A stretch of 64,000 bases of DNA from Heliocidaris erythrogramma (GCA_025617745.1 CM046863.1:6818015-6882014); one strand, 5' to 3'. Shown: positions 1-13,480, counted from the first letter of the stretch. The notes: generated by a model not told the origin, from the letters alone. Numbers and translations are program-made.

Positions 1-2125
1 GATCATTGGGAGAAAACAGATCAGCATGAGACAAGTGATCAACAGAAGAAACCAAAACAACATGAGGCCAGAGATCAACAGGATAAAGCAGAACGACATG
101 AGGGAAGAGATCAACAGGATACAAGAGATCAACAGAGGAAGATAAATCAACGGGAGGCAAGATATCAACGGGAGAAAACAGAACAATATGAGGCAAGAGA
201 TCAACAGGATACAAGAGATCAGCAGGAGAAATCAGAACGACATGAGGCAAGACATCAACAAGAAAATATAGATCAACTTGCGGTAAGAGATCAACAGGAG
301 AGAGCAGTTCAACAGGAGACAAGATATCAACAGGAGGGAACAGATCAACGGGAGATAAGAGATCAACATGAGAAAGCAGACCAACAGGAGACAAGAGATC
401 AACTAGAGAATAGATATCAGCATGAGACAAGAGATCAACAGAAGAAGCCAAAACAACATGAGGCCAGAGATCAACAGGAGAAAGCAGAACGACATGAGGG
501 AAGAGATCAACAGGATACAAGAGATCAACAGAGGAAGATAAATCAACGGGAGGCAAGATATCAACGGGAGAAGACAGAACAATATGAGGCAAGAGATCAA
601 AAGAAGACAAGAGATCAACACGAGAGAACCGATCAACAGGACACAAGAGATCAACACGAGAGAACAGATCAACAGGAGAGAAGAGATCAACATGAGGGAA
701 CAGATCAACAGGAGACAAGAGATCAACTTGAGAGAACAGATCAGCGGGAGATAAGAGATCAACATGAGAAAGCAGACCAACAGGAGACAAGAGATCAACT
801 AGAGAATAGATATCAGCATGAGACAATATCTCAATGGGAGAATAGAGATCATCATGAGATAAGAGATCAACGGGAAAAAATAGAGCAACCGGAGACAAGA
901 AAGCAACTGGGGAATACAGATCAGCATGAGACAAGAGATCAACAGAAGAAACCAAAACAACATGAGGCCAGAGATCAACAGGACAAAGCAGAACGACATG
1001 ATGGAAGAGATCAACAGAATACAAGAGATCAACAGGAGAAGATAAATCAACGGGAGGCAAGATATCAACAGGAGAAAACAAAACAATATGAGGCAAGAGA
1101 TCAACAGGATACAAGAGATCAGCAGGAGAAATCAGAACGACATGAGGTAAGACATCAACAGGAAAATATAGATCAACATGTGGTAAGAGATGAACAGGAG
1201 AGAGCAGATCAACAGGAGACAAGATATCAACAGGAGAGAAAACATCAAAAGGAGGCAAGAGATCAACAGGAGAGAACGGATCAACAGGAGACAAGAGATC
1301 AACAGGAGAGAAAACATCAAAAGGAGGCAAGAGATCAACAGGAGAGAGCAGATCAACAGGAGACAAGATATCAACAGGAGAGAAAACATCAAAAGGAGGC
1401 AAGAGATCAACAGGAGAGAGCAGATCAACAGGAGACAAGATATCAACAGGAGAGAAAACATCAAAAGGAGGCAAGAGATCAACAGGAGAGAACGGATCAA
1501 CAGGAGAGAGCAGATCAACAGGAGACAAGATATCAACAGGAGAGAAAACATCAAAAGAAGACAAGATATCAACAGGAGAGAAGAGATCAACACGAGGGAA
1601 CAGATCAACAGGAGACAAGAGATCAACTTAAGAGAACACATCAACGGGAGATAAGAGATCAACATGAGAAAGCACATCAACAGGAGACAAGAGACAAGAG
1701 ATCAACAAGAGAATAGAGATCAGCATGAGACAATATATCAATGGGAGAATAGAGATCATCATGAGATAAGAGATCAACAGGAGAAAGCAGATCAACATGA
1801 GACAAGAGATGAACATGTGGCAAGCGATCAACGGGAAAAGGCTGATCAACAGGAGACAAGGGATCGACAGAAAAAAATCAGAACAACATGAGGCAAGAGA
1901 TCAACAGGATAAATCAGAACAACAGGATGCAAGAGATCAACACGAGAAACTGAAGGGAAAATAAAGATCAACAGGAGAAAACAAATCAACAGGAGATTAA
2001 AGATCAAAATGAGATAATAGACCAGCAGGAGACAAGAGATCAATGGGAGAATAACGAACAACACGATGCAAGAGATCAACAGGAGAAAGGAGATGAAAAT
2101 GAGGAAAGATATCAACAGGAGCCAA
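1..2125. repeat. 18-bp minisatellite with higher-order units
   Basis: About 115 tandem copies of an 18-bp unit close to GATCAACAGGAGACAAGA. Higher-order structure is visible: a 72-bp four-unit block repeats between about 1200 and 1560, and the stretch from about 15 to 400 is repeated at about 910-1290. The plus strand is strongly purine-rich. All long open frames on the minus strand here are shadows of the repeat. Confidence 0.95.
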
Positions 2126-2214
2126 TAGAGATAGGAAATCAACAGGAGGAAATGGATGTCCCGGATGTACAAACTGCCGACACTTTATACCAAAGCAACG
2201 ATACAGAAATATAA
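1..2214 (+). CDS. DQQExx hexapeptide-repeat protein, 3' part (frameshifted or pseudogene)
   Basis: Frame 1 is open from the first base of the window to a TAG at 1714-1716 (571 codons) and consists of six-residue units of the type DQQETR, DQQERA, YQQERK, HQKEAR. The repeat then continues in frame 2 (about 1690-1868), frame 3 (about 1880-1963) and again in frame 1 from about 1966 to a TAA at 2212-2214. The three +1 shifts cancel. The first is a 7-bp ACAAGAG duplication near 1690 and the second an A-run near 1870. The last 20 or so residues are non-repetitive (ending LYQSNDTEI), as expected of a real C-terminus. The product would be very hydrophilic, rich in Q, E, R and D, perhaps coiled-coil. 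No function is recognised. The start lies left of the window. An 18-bp satellite stays open by chance in several frames, so coding status is uncertain. Confidence 0.4.
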
Positions 2215-2810
2215 CTTGGTCTCCGGGTGTATTTAACTGTCCGTTCTTCTGTAAACTATTTTCGATTTTATGAAGGCGAGGAGGGAACGCCGCCTTATTT
2301 TATCAAGTGGCAGTCTATCATATTTTTTTTTTCTTCACTAGGTTTTTTTTTTCCTTTTTCATGATTCCTGAATTCTCATTAGGTCTAATTACGTAGATAA
2401 AAGTGCTTACTTATATTGAACAATATGTTTCATACATGTTTATGCCTATAACTGAATCATCACTGTAAATAGTTTGACATTGTAAATGCTGTTTGACATT
2501 GTAAAATATATAATGAAACAGCATTGTTTACAGCCCAATATTCTTTTTGAAAATTGAAAACCATTGTCCTGACTTGAAGTTATTACACAATGCTTTCAAC
2601 AAATGTCATGTACTATGTAAATATTAAGACGAGTCCAAACTATTTTGTGCCATACATTACCTACCACATCTCATATTTTATTAAGTGTATCTGTAATTGT
2701 ATTCAGTCAATAGTCCTTCTCATTACAATTATCAAATTGTCATTTCGTCACACGAAATATGACATGCATAGCCACGTTTGGTGTAATTTCATGTTCAGAA
2801 CTTCACAATC

Positions 2811-3418
2811 GCTAAGGTTGTACCAATCTTTAAGAAAGAAAACACAAAACGCCCCTCGCTAAAATACTCGAAAAACTCTTCATTCATGAACAAAGAGATT
2901 TCTTCTTGATTTCAATATTCTCTCCGATAATCAATTTTGTATTAGACAGAAACATTCCACAACGCATGCATTACTTATGTTTTTAGATAAAGTAGCAAAT
3001 GCCAGTGACAATATGTCACATACTGTTGCAATTTTCCTGGACTTCTCCAAGGCCTTCGACACTATCAATCATATTTTATTGCAAAAGTTATTCCCTTGTG
3101 ATATTCGAGGGAAGGTACTGGAGTGGTTCAGAAATTATCTCACCGCCAGAAAACCTGTGATAATTTCTGCACTGCTTGTAAAAAAAAAACAAAAAAAACA
3201 ACGCTATCCACCAATACCCCACACTTCAAAGTAACTCTATCCATCTGCCACGAACTCGAACAATATTTGGAAAGAAAACTGTTACATTTTCAGGTCCAAA
3301 GTATTTGAGTGACCTCCCAACTGAAATCACTGAATTCACCGCATTGTTTATATTCAAACGTAAATTGAAACTTCTTCACCTAAATGGTTATGTCATACAG
3401 GCAGAAGCCGACAAGTAA
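2811..3418 (+). pseudogene. LINE reverse transcriptase fragment, degenerate
   Basis: Translated pieces in shifting frames match a non-LTR retrotransposon RT. VVPIFKKEN lies near 2816. A finger/palm stretch with AIFLDFSKAFDTINH lies at about 3027-3075 and is followed by GKVLEWFRNYLTARK. After an internal deletion near 3170-3230 comes the RT C-terminal region HLPRTRTIFGKKTVTFSGPK, which runs on to a stop at 3416-3418. Stops and frameshifts make it dead. The clade is probably CR1/Jockey/L2-like, which is an inference from the PRTRT...GP motif order. Confidence 0.8.
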
Positions 3419-4963
3419 TGCTGTAAAGAGAATCTTCTTTTTTTAAATAGGTCATTATTATCTTTATTATGATTTCTCCGAGTGGCAAGGGACGGTCCAT
3501 TTCACTCGCCTCAGTAGGCACGTTTCATTTGTCTTGATGGAATAATTATACATGTAATAGCTTGCCTGACGTAGCGACAGCGTGGGGGTGGGTGTGTGTG
3601 TGTGTGTGTGTGTTATGAATTCTGAGGTGAAGTGGTTCGTTGCCTACGGGTGTAGTGGTCCGTCGCTGGGTGCTCGGAGAGGGCTTTTTCCCCCGCATAT
3701 CGTTATTTATCTATTCATTCATACCGAAATGCTTCCATCATTAGCTCGCTATTGGGGTGAATACATTGTTGCTGATTTGTGTATATATTCTATTTAGAGC
3801 GTTGGCTAAGCCATCTGAAATCATTGAGAAAAAATGCTGAATCATGTCAGCATTTCGGTATGCATCATTTAATTGCCACGGTGTACAGGAAATGCTTATT
3901 CATTCAAATAATGTGAATTGGTATATTATTGTTAAAATGAAAGTGACTCTAATATCCAATACCATATCTGTGAATGCGAACTTTGTTATTGCGATTCAAA
4001 AATTATATCCAAATAATTATTTCGTTTTATCATGCATTGCTCGTTCCCACTATTTTTAAGACTACATCCATTATACGTTTTACTACTGTTTTGAGCCTAT
4101 AACTCACAGGCGTAGCTTTCTCCTTATAGGCTCATCCAGATTTCACCTTTCTTTTATAGCCTGGTCGTCTCAATTAATACTGCATCTGAACATAATATGA
4201 GATACTCACCTTTTATTTTCACTGACAGTAGATTTCACGTTTGTACCATTTATCTAGTATGTACCATTTATATGGTTTGTACCATTCATATTGTGAAATA
4301 TGAAACAATAAACTGAATCTGAAACTGAAACATATGGGACACGAGATTATCAAGTCCATTAGACATGCATTTAATATAGTACATAAATAAGAATTATACG
4401 AATTATCCAAGCTGCAGACGTTCAATTTGCTTTTGACCTTTGCCTACAAGTTTGCAAAATATATTATCCGAGAAAAAATATACATTATAACTAAAAGAGG
4501 AAATAAATGTGCATATGATTCCTGTTTTATACGTTTGAAGTCAAACAAGCTAAGATTACTCTTTAATCCATAAATATATCTTCAAATAGAAAGAAATCTT
4601 CTGGCAAACATTTGTGTACCATAAAATTATGTATCTATGCTTTGTATGTTGTTGGATGACAATAAGACCGAATGACGACAATTTAAACGTCTGTTTTTCA
4701 TCACTTAATTTGTTTTTTGAAAATGAATTGATATGTATATTACTAGAATAAGGAATGTTTACGTATTATAATTCAGGATAAAAAATATCGTTTAAAGAGG
4801 AAGAGTTATGAAAGTGCCATTTGCACCAACATTTTGCTGCCCAGTGTCATTAATGCTTCATGACAGGTGTTCTGGAATTTTAGCTGCAACACGCAATGGC
4901 AATTGTTGTGTTCTGAATAAATACCTAATAAACTCAGCTTTTTGTGGCATTGATATTTATGAT

Positions 4964-4999
<36 letters not shown>

Positions 5000-5856
5000 C
5001 AACAGATAATGATGAAACGGAATGAAGCAGGTCACTCGGTTAATTTACAAGCTTTCGACTCCTGGCCTTCTTCAAGTTTATTTGCTAAATCAAAGAGAAT
5101 CAAACGAGTAATAATAATAATAAGCAACCTAACAAAACTAACGACAACAGAACATAATTATCATAAAGTTGGCAACATAAATCAAAAGAAGTAAGTGATA
5201 TTGAAAAGATGTTACTCGCCAAAGCAAAACTAAAGACAACAAAACATAATTATCATAAAGCTGGCAACATAAATCTTTGCTTTGTTCACATATCTAAATT
5301 TAACATGGTTTAACCGAACGGTACACACATCGACACCTCGCTATATATATATATATCTCAGGGAGGCATAATGCCATCCCCAGCATATTTTGCTATTACA
5401 TTCAGAGCTTTGAAAAACGCATCCCTCGACTTCATGACTTTGCATAATGAATTAGTATTAATTAATATGGTATTTAAATAGATAATAACTATGGAATCGT
5501 GTATGTTACACCATGTTACACCCCCCCCCCCCCCCCCCCCAGTGTTAAACACGTTTGCAGTACCCCAGTCTTTGGGGGTTTAAGAGCGCCGGGGTTGGGC
5601 TGATGGGATAAACTTAAGGTTTCGTGTTATAGAAAGAAGAGAAGAAGTTTATTGCTTTGTAAACTCTGTCCCCCAAACTCAAAAATATGGACCTGACAAT
5701 TATTCCGTTTTATAGTAATATAAAATATAAATACGTGGAATTGCATGCGTTTATTAACGTAAAAAATATTTATGAATGAAACGGTATGAAATAAACTGCA
5801 CTGAACTATTAACTAAACAATAGACTGTTTTGTCTTCACTTATGGTTATAAACCAG
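3419..5856. other. Intergenic, no gene seen
   Basis: AT-rich sequence with (TG)n tracts at about 3593-3612 and 4967-4999, three near-copies of a GTACCATTTAT motif at 4235-4290, a (TA)n at 5341-5356 and a 20-base C run at 5521-5540. A 128-codon open frame at 4808-5194 crosses the (TG)n tract and has no recognisable domain. I do not call it. Confidence 0.6.
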
Positions 5857-7671
5857 TTTATAAAATAAGGAAGATAAAATTACAGACATTAACAGGCTAC
5901 AAGAATAAACATCAAAATACGATACTCAATCAAGGAACACTTTTTCTAAAGCTCCATATTACTATGCTGAAACAAATCTAAAACATACCGGGTCAGTATG
6001 AATATCTTATATACAGTCTCTTACTTTGTTCTCTTTCAAGCTGGTTGATCTTTCCTTAAGACAGGCTACTTTAGAATTGCTTCTCAACATTTTACCTTCC
6101 AGAAATTAGCCAACAAAGCCACCCAGTTTGGACAACACCACTTCGGACGATTTTCTCATATCCTATGAAGCATGTATTGTATCCAACCTGCCACAAACAT
6201 TAAAATTAAACCCGCAAATCTGTGTATCTATGTTTATATGCTTTACTTTTAAAACTGACAACCACATGCATCTGTTGAACGATTAGGTCCTTTCAACTCG
6301 TCAAAACAACTAAGAAATCTTAGCCCTGACGAAAGATTTTTAAGATGTAACCATTTATAAACAGAAAACAAGAAGCTCTTGTAGTTTCAAATTGTCCATG
6401 ATACTGACAGCTCTATCTCAATTCTCACATATACATGTATTAATTAAAAAAATAAGCTTTTGATGCCTTTTCAAATACGTACTTCTTTCACAAACCAATG
6501 AGGGCATGAAGCACCTTTGTGACCAGGCACCACAAAACTACCAAAAAGTTGCCGTATATAAATTTTTAGTTAAGGTCTGCTTCTGAAAGAAGAGATTCTC
6601 AGCTTTAAAATGACATATGTGTATAATTCATTAGAATCTGATGTTCCTAACCCACTGTACAAAGAGTAGAGTGCCCAGTCCCACAGAATGTTACTTTTGG
6701 GAAATAAGGGTTTAAAGTTTCTATTGAAGCACTCTGACTCTTACGGGGTATTGTGCAATGGTGACAAAAGGAGAATTATAACTCAATAGAAATTTCTATG
6801 AAAAGACTATCAGATTGTGCAAAAACTGGGTATACTAGCTAAAAACATTCTGCTCATCTTAGTGGACAAGTATCAATATAAATACTTACTCTGTTTAGAA
6901 TTTATGGGAGATAAAAATGCGTATTCAGGGTCGTAAACAAAAAAAAATATACAGTAACATCCAGAGGAGACATATGACTACCAAAAATTGTCAAAAATAC
7001 AACTTTTTGGATTGTTTGGAGCCTCCACATTTTTCAGTTACTTAAACAAAAGTAAATTCTTTCAGGAAATACCCGAGACTTGACCATGCCAACCAAAACA
7101 CCTTCATTGGGCTCGAAGTGAAAAGTGCCACCTTTTGGTGGTTTTATGATGCTTGGTCACATTTGTTTGAGTCTTTGTGTTCACCCGTCGTTTTCTGCAT
7201 TGTTTACTGTTTACTGAGATATAAATTCTTTTGAATTGCACGATCAATTGGCACAGCTGAGTCACGACTCACATGCGACAGGTCAAAGTCTAAGTATGTT
7301 AATCCGGGCAAATGACAGGTAAACCAAAATTCACGGTCAATAATTATGAAGCTTTTCATAGCACAGACGCTACACAAAGATGACTGTAAGGAATTTGATA
7401 AATAAAGATGCTGACAATCAACTCATGTGTACATGTACGAGCTTCATACTTCATAGGGAAGAAATTAACAAGCACCACCAAGGATAAAACATGCAAAGAA
7501 TATGTACTGATCATCCACAATCCACGGCCCAAAGCTTGAATCAAGTTGGAACAGTAGAAAAAAAAAACAGCTGAATACAGTTATAATTAAAAAGCAACAA
7601 CCCTGAAATAACAGTATGAAAAAAATTATGCACATGTTTGAAATATTTATATATATATATACACGCGCAAG

Positions 7672-8158
7672 ATTCCTTCAAACGTCTGCAGCGCGACTTG
7701 TTACACGGACAAAGAAGCATCAGTCAATATCACCAGTCTTAAGAGATCTGTATTGGTTACCCATTAAGTTTCGTATCCAGTTCAAGATACTTTTATTAAC
7801 CTATCAATGTTTACAACAGCTAGCTCCATCTTATCTTAGTGAATTGTTAACTCCATATAAACCAGACAGAATGCTACGTTCCACTGCCAAGTCTCTGCTT
7901 TGTGTTCCACAAACCATGACAAAGTCATACGGGGAAAGGTCTTGCCAGAACAACTCAAAATTTAGGAACCTATGACACCTTCATCAGTACCTTGAAAACG
8001 TATTTTTTTTTACCACTAATGAGTAGTCAGAAATATGAACCCAGTGCATTTTTTCCCTTTCTTGTACAGACGTCTCGTTTTCTATTCTTAAAGAGACATG
8101 CAATTTTGCCTATGCGCTATGCGCTATATAAATATGTTTAATTAGTATTATTATTATA
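7672..8158 (+). pseudogene. 5'-truncated LINE RT tail inserted in copy 1
   Basis: The plus strand encodes the C-terminal end of a non-LTR RT. Typical pieces are AARLVTRTKKHQSISPVLRD, LYWLPIKFRIQFKILLLTYQ and APSYLSELL followed by a proline-rich YKPDRMLRS block. The frame then breaks after about 7930, and a TATTATTATTATAA tail ends the insert at about 8158. Copy 2 of the duplication runs straight through the corresponding site (16577-16580), so both insertion borders are defined. Confidence 0.85.
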
Positions 8159-8325
8159 ACTGTCTCTCAATTTTAGCACTATATATAAGTGATAATCGAT
8201 TTTTTTCCTATATGAGCTAACATCTAGGTTGGTTGAATTATTTCACTTTTCTCTACAAAAATAAAAGAATTCAGAAAATACAAAGTTTCGGTACTAAAAG
8301 TGTGATAAAGTTATCGATGTTATCT

Positions 8326-8484
8326 GGGGCCCGTTGCATAAAACTTACCATTAATGGTAACTCTGCTATCAATGGTAACTACCATGGTAACATCACTCAA
8401 CAGCCAATCAAAATCAAATTTTCCATTGGAGTTACCACTGATGGCAAGATTACCCTTAATGGTAAGTTTTATGCAACGGGCCCC
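8326..8484. mobile_element. Hairpin MITE, GGGGCCCGTTGCATAAAACTT termini
   Basis: A 159-bp element with about 35-bp terminal inverted repeats (GGGGCCCGTTGCATAAAACT at one end, its complement at the other, one mismatch in the outer 35) and a core containing AGCCAATCA. The duplicated empty site in copy 2 near 16752 reads TTATCTGATCA, implying a target duplication of only one or two bases. Confidence 0.88.
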
Positions 8485-8810
8485 TGATCATAGATTGAAA
8501 TCTCATTAGGAGTAATAGTTTAGGAAATGGTAATATTTTGGTCGCTAAATGACATATACAATTTCAACCAAGAGATATACTCTATACTTCAGACACAATC
8601 AGATGAGTACAAACTTATTATTTAACAGAAAGTGAGACAATGGTTGCAACAATCATACAACTATACAACTTTTTGTAGCCTCTCTGTTTCACATTGTATT
8701 TGCACAAAGTTGAGCTTGCAAAATCCATTATATTGATATATAAATCAAACACATTTCTCAATAAGTTCATAATAGGATACAAATTTATGAAAATTATACA
8801 TTTAATCTTT

Positions 8811-8866
8811 CTTATAATAATAATAATAATAATAATTACATTTATATGGCGTTTTATACGGGCGTT
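8811..8866. repeat. (ATA)n-tailed short insertion
   Basis: An (ATA)n run followed by a sequence resembling ACATTTATATGGCG sits between bases that are adjacent in copy 2 (about 17105). This looks like a very short, 5'-truncated retroelement end. Confidence 0.5.
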
Positions 8867-9458
8867 TTCTAATACAAACCAAAGACAAAGATAAAGACAA
8901 AGACAAAGGCAAAACAAGAGAAAAAAGGTTATTGTACATATTTACGGTGTTAGTATTATTTGCTACTACATGCAACTTTGCAAAAGTAGTCTGGGTTAAA
9001 TATAGGAAGAAAAAAATATCTCAAAGATATTTCATAATTATACTGTCACATTTGATGAAAAAGTATGTCATGAGCATTTCATGATAAATTTTAAGAGCTA
9101 CCTCATTTTTCACTATATGAACTAGTCATTAAACGTATACAAGTATTTTGCAGAACTTTTATGTGTTGCCCAATTTTCCTCTGGCTTTATGCTTTTGGCG
9201 ACAAAATGTTCAGGTTACATAACCTTGAATTCAAACAGATACATAAACATCAAATTCTTTTGAGTTGGAAAGTCTACCACTGCACTATAACGACCTACAT
9301 GATTATATAGATGCCTCATAGCATGTTACTGTAAACGCGATAATTCTTTCACAAATTTCGTACTAAGCATCGCAGTAACGTGCAAAGGGGAGAAATTGAG
9401 GGCCAACAGCAATTGTTTGCTTGAATATGACTTCTTAATTTCTCCCGTTTGACATCGC

Positions 9459-9968
9459 ATCATCATCATCATCAACATCATCATCATCAGCCATGGTCAG
9501 CCAACTGCAGGGCGAAGGCCTCCCCAAGGTGATGCCAAGGGTGCTTGTCTTGTGCTGATGCAATCCACTTCGTGCCAATGAACTTTGTAAGTTCATCACT
9601 TGATTTCTTGATCCTAGTCTCCATTCTGTGGTACGTTTGGTCCATCTATTATCAGTTGATCTTGCAAGGTGGCCAGCCCATCTCCATTTCTTTGTTTTAA
9701 TTGCTCTCATTATGTCTGTTACTTTAGTCTGATTCCTGATCCATTGTAGAGTTTTCCTGTCACGTTTCGTTATTCCTAGCTTGGTACGCTCCATACTGTG
9801 TTGGGCAGTTTTCAGTTTCTGTTCCATCTTCTTTGTTAGAGCCCAGGTTTCAGAACGGTAAGTCATTGCCGATATAACACATCGGTTGACAACTTTTCTC
9901 TTAAGGCAGATAGGCATATTGCTCCTCATAATGTCATTGAAATTCCCAAAAGCATTGCATAGATTCAT
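9459..9968 (-). pseudogene. RTE-like LINE 3' end, (ATG)n tail
   Basis: The minus strand is open for 177 codons. It encodes the C-terminal region of an RTE-type RT, with ETWALTKKMEQKLKTAQHSM, a KRDRKTLQWIRNQTKV block and WRWAGHLARSTDNRWTKR, and ends in a run of aspartates read from the CAT/ATG microsatellite, the usual tail of this clade. It is 5'-truncated at about 9968. Copy 2 lacks it: the TTTGACATTGCAT site at about 17705-17717 is empty. Confidence 0.88.
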
Positions 9969-10082
9969 GCAAATGATTGCTTATCTTTGAAATTGATGAA
10001 AATATAGATACTATATGGAAAATGTACGCTCTTACAGGAAACAAGCGCTCTGTTTCAATATATATATATAGCAATGGGAATA

Positions 10083-10240
10083 TTTATATTATACTGGATG
10101 GCTCTGAATGGGATACCAGAGAATATTCCACGAGTTAGGGCCAATATTGCACGAATGGAAGATGAGTGCAATATTGGCCCTAGCGAGTGTAATATTTTCT
10201 GGTATTCCATGAAATAAAGCCATCCAATATAATTATCTAT
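10083..10240. mobile_element. Near-perfect hairpin MITE
   Basis: Two ~75-bp arms face each other: the left arm runs from ATTATACTGGATGGCTCTGA to GGGCCAATATTGCAC, and the right arm is its complement ending AGCCATCCAATATAAT. The loop is under 15 bases. The element lies in copy 1 of the duplication and has no counterpart in copy 2. Confidence 0.85.
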
Positions 10241-10979
10241 ATCCTACAGGAAAATTATTTAGAACTTCATAAAAATCATTTAACCAAACATTCAGTTAAT
10301 AGAGCCCCCCCCCCCCCCCCCCCCGCCCCATCATACTTCATTGTGATCACACAAGTATGACTTGACCTCTATATAGCGTCATGTGCGTATGTGTGTATGC
10401 GTTCCATTATTTGCGCGCAAGCAAACAGGCCAGACAAAATATGGCTTAATATTGCACGGCAAGCTTAGTACTGTAGCCTATGGGGAATTCAGCATTCCGT
10501 GCAATATCCTTTCATATTGCTCGCTCAAATCAAGCGGACAAAAATATGCGTTTTTAATGCGCCTCTAAAATGTCTTTTTAATATATAGTTAATAAACCGT
10601 AGTCTATTCGCTGCGTCACTACATAATTATTGGGAATACACAGCGTCATACAATACCACACAGTTGCATAATATTGGCCCGTATTCACAAAGGATGTTTA
10701 AACCATGGGTAGGTTTAAACCTCCGTAAGAATGGAATGGAAACTTGAACTGTAAAATGTCGTTATGAATACAAACAAAAGTTATAAATACTTAGCATAAA
10801 AACAAAAATCTTTCTTATTCGCATTACTGCGTTTGATGAGTATTATGTAAGAGGTAATAGTGTCGAATATGTTCTTCTAAATCCAAATTACTTGTTACGA
10901 GGAACATTATTTTGCTTTCGTATCTTTTCACACTCTTTTCTTTCTCATCTACTCCATTACACCAAATCATATTTTAAAA
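10241..10979. other. Intergenic: C run and end of duplication copy 1
   Basis: Contains an 18-base C run at about 10307-10324, the distal end of duplication copy 1 (10588-10670) and a fragment of a GTTTAAAC-type element at 10676-10745 similar to the one near 32816. No gene is seen. Confidence 0.5.
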
Positions 10980-11535
10980 TATCCCCATCCCCGCCGAGTC
11001 TCTGTCCTTTTCTTTCTCATCTTTCATCGTTCATGTCCTTGAAACGCCTCCGTACGTTGCTTCCCCTTAATACCTCTCCCCATCTCGATCACGGAAACAC
11101 CGAAACACATAAACACACACCATCGCCCACTGTCTTCAACATACCCATTTCATCTCTCTTTCCCTCTGTCATACAAATACCCCAACACACACACACACAC
11201 ACACGCCCTCCCTCACCCAAACCCACACACTTCCACCTACCCACTTTTCTCCCTTTCTTTTTCACACAAAAACGCACACACATATAATTGCACATCCTCT
11301 TCAACATACCCACTTTCTCTCTCTTTCACTCTGCCATACAAATACCCAAACACACACACATACATACAATCGCCCACCCTCTTCCACATACCCGGTTTCT
11401 CCCTCTCTTTCTATCACAAAAACACCCAAGCACACGAAAACATACACACACCCACTGGCCCACCCTCTTCCACATACCGAATCCCTCCCTCTTTCTTGTC
11501 ATAAAAACACCCAAACACAAGCACGCACGCACACG

Positions 11536-11573
<38 letters not shown>

Positions 11574-11750
11574 TAATCGCCCACCCTCTTCTCCATACCC
11601 ACTTTCTCTCTCACTCGCTCTCATCACACAGTCACCCATGCTATTCCACATACCCACTTTTTCAAACACACACTCAGTGGCCCACCCTTTTCCACCCACT
11701 TTCTGTCTCTCTATCCAGAACGATCCAGTCTCTTTTCTATTAGACTGGTA
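10980..11750. repeat. Pyrimidine/CA-rich tandem repeat
   Basis: Five or more imperfect units of roughly 85-170 bp. Each combines a CGCCCACCCTCTTCCACATA core, a CTCTCTTTC stretch and a CATACAAATACCCAAACACAC end, with (CA)n tracts at 11190-11203 and 11540-11568. Open frames on both strands here are low-complexity artefacts. Confidence 0.85.
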
Positions 11751-13480
11751 TTTCAATTCATTTGGGGGCTTACTGTCGGTCCTCTTTTGTTAAACAGGGT
11801 GGAAAGAGCAAGTAAGGGATAGCATGAATGAACCTGAGAAAAAGTGAGAGAGAGTGGACAGAAAGATAGAGAGGGAGAGAGACATAAATGGGGAATATGT
11901 GATCACATTTGAGACAGTACAACTAAAATAAGGAGACCAAATCGAGAGACGGCACACATTCGTAAAACACACTGGAAACTTTTATTGCAGTGTGAAAATA
12001 CAATGACCAATATGAGTAACCATAATGGTACTGGGCAAAACAGAATAAATCAACAGCATTTTCCGGCTACGTCACCGACGAAAGAATAGGCGAAAAGAAA
12101 GATTCATGAAATAGATAGTTCTCAAGCAACTACAGAACGAGAATATATGAGAGAGAAACTAAATATATCAAACGGTTTCCTACAAATATGATCCCAAATT
12201 TACAGTTAACTGTAAGCGCTATAATATGAAATTTGTCATCATAATAACGATCATTATAATTATTTCATCCAAACCAACGAGAATGAAAAAAAAATGTTTG
12301 GTTACTAAAATCAGCATGTCGTAGAATCGTATAATACTACGGCCTTTTTACAAAATCTGTGTGATCACTCTATATGACAGAACAACTACTGCAGGGAACT
12401 TGTACAAAAAGCTCTCGGAAATCGTATGAGCCCGTACATGCCGTAACCATGCCGTGCGCCCCTCAAAATGCAAGATCTCTACGATAATTATCGTCGCATG
12501 ACTGTAAGTCGAACAGGCTCGTCTTGCTTTCAGCGTACTGAGCTCAATGAATAATCGCTGCCATGAACGCTTTGATTTAAGTCTAAACTCACATACGCAA
12601 AATGCACGTTCTTATAAACTACACGTGAGATAGGGTTTTTAATATGTATAAGTAGCTTCAGATAATATTAGTGTCATATAAGTAGAATATGGAAACATAT
12701 TGATAATTCCATGGGGTTAATTTTAATGAGATACTCATTATATTCATGCAAGTTTCTTTGGCATTTTATTTACTCTACTACAGCTTATAAGGGCTGGGAA
12801 GCAATTCACGCAAATTAATCCCAAGTGCTCCTAATGAGAAAAATAAAATAAAGCAAAGTTTCTTGATTTCATTTCACTCTACTGTGCACATTTTGCCCAG
12901 TGCATTTCCAATATAAATAAATTTGAATACCACTGTTTAATATGAGAAACGATCAGAAACGCTTGCATATATTAGATTGGCAACACAAATTTGATATGAT
13001 ATGAACACTTTATTTCAAACTACTTGTTTTCCTCAAGTCCGTAACTTATCACAAATGATATATGATAATTAACAAACTGATTTTCTTTATACACTATATA
13101 TACAAGGTAAAAACTCTATGAACAATTGATACAGACAACAGCCTTATTAAGAAAGAAGATTTAGAGGGATAAATAGCTAGAAAAAACAGTGGATAGAAGT
13201 TTGATACAAGATACATTGAACACACAGTTAGGAGGTAAGGGCACCCTGTTATAAAGACTTTCTTGATAAAATCTACAACTCGTATCCAAGTAAAATGGTA
13301 TATCACTTAATACACTACAACTACAGGATATAAACATACTAGTAGTTAGGCCACATGAAAATATGCAACATTTTCAAAGTAAAGAGCAATCATTGAGCAA
13401 TGTAACTCGTATGACAAGAAAAAACAGATTTTGCCAAGAAACAGATTTTGCCAAAAATCAGAACACATCCATAACAAGAG
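11751..13480. other. Intergenic, no gene seen
   Basis: Begins with a GA-rich stretch (11800-11890); the rest is unremarkable AT-rich sequence. No open frame with a recognisable domain, RNA gene or inverted repeat was found. Confidence 0.5.

Larger units (their letters stand above)
5857..10670. repeat. Direct duplication, copy 1 (with insertions)
   Basis: Colinear with 14806-17952 in the same orientation, diverged by small substitutions and indels. Matching landmarks include 5857 with 14806, 7356 with 16270, 8160 with 16579, 9290-9450 with 17560-17715, 9965 with 17722 and 10588-10670 with about 17865-17950. Copy 1 is longer because it carries a LINE tail (7672-8158), a hairpin element (8326-8484), an ATA-tailed fragment (about 8811-8866), an RTE tail (about 9459-9968) and a block at about 10080-10590. 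Confidence 0.9.

Noticed and set aside
403-1849. Several 70-180-codon minus-strand frames rich in L, I, S and C
   Set aside because: They are antisense readings of the 18-bp plus-strand minisatellite and have no domain or membrane-protein logic beyond the repeat.
10892-11756. Overlapping open frames on both strands in the CA/CT-rich block
   Set aside because: All are low-complexity readings of a tandem repeat; six frames are open because the sequence lacks A/G-containing stops.
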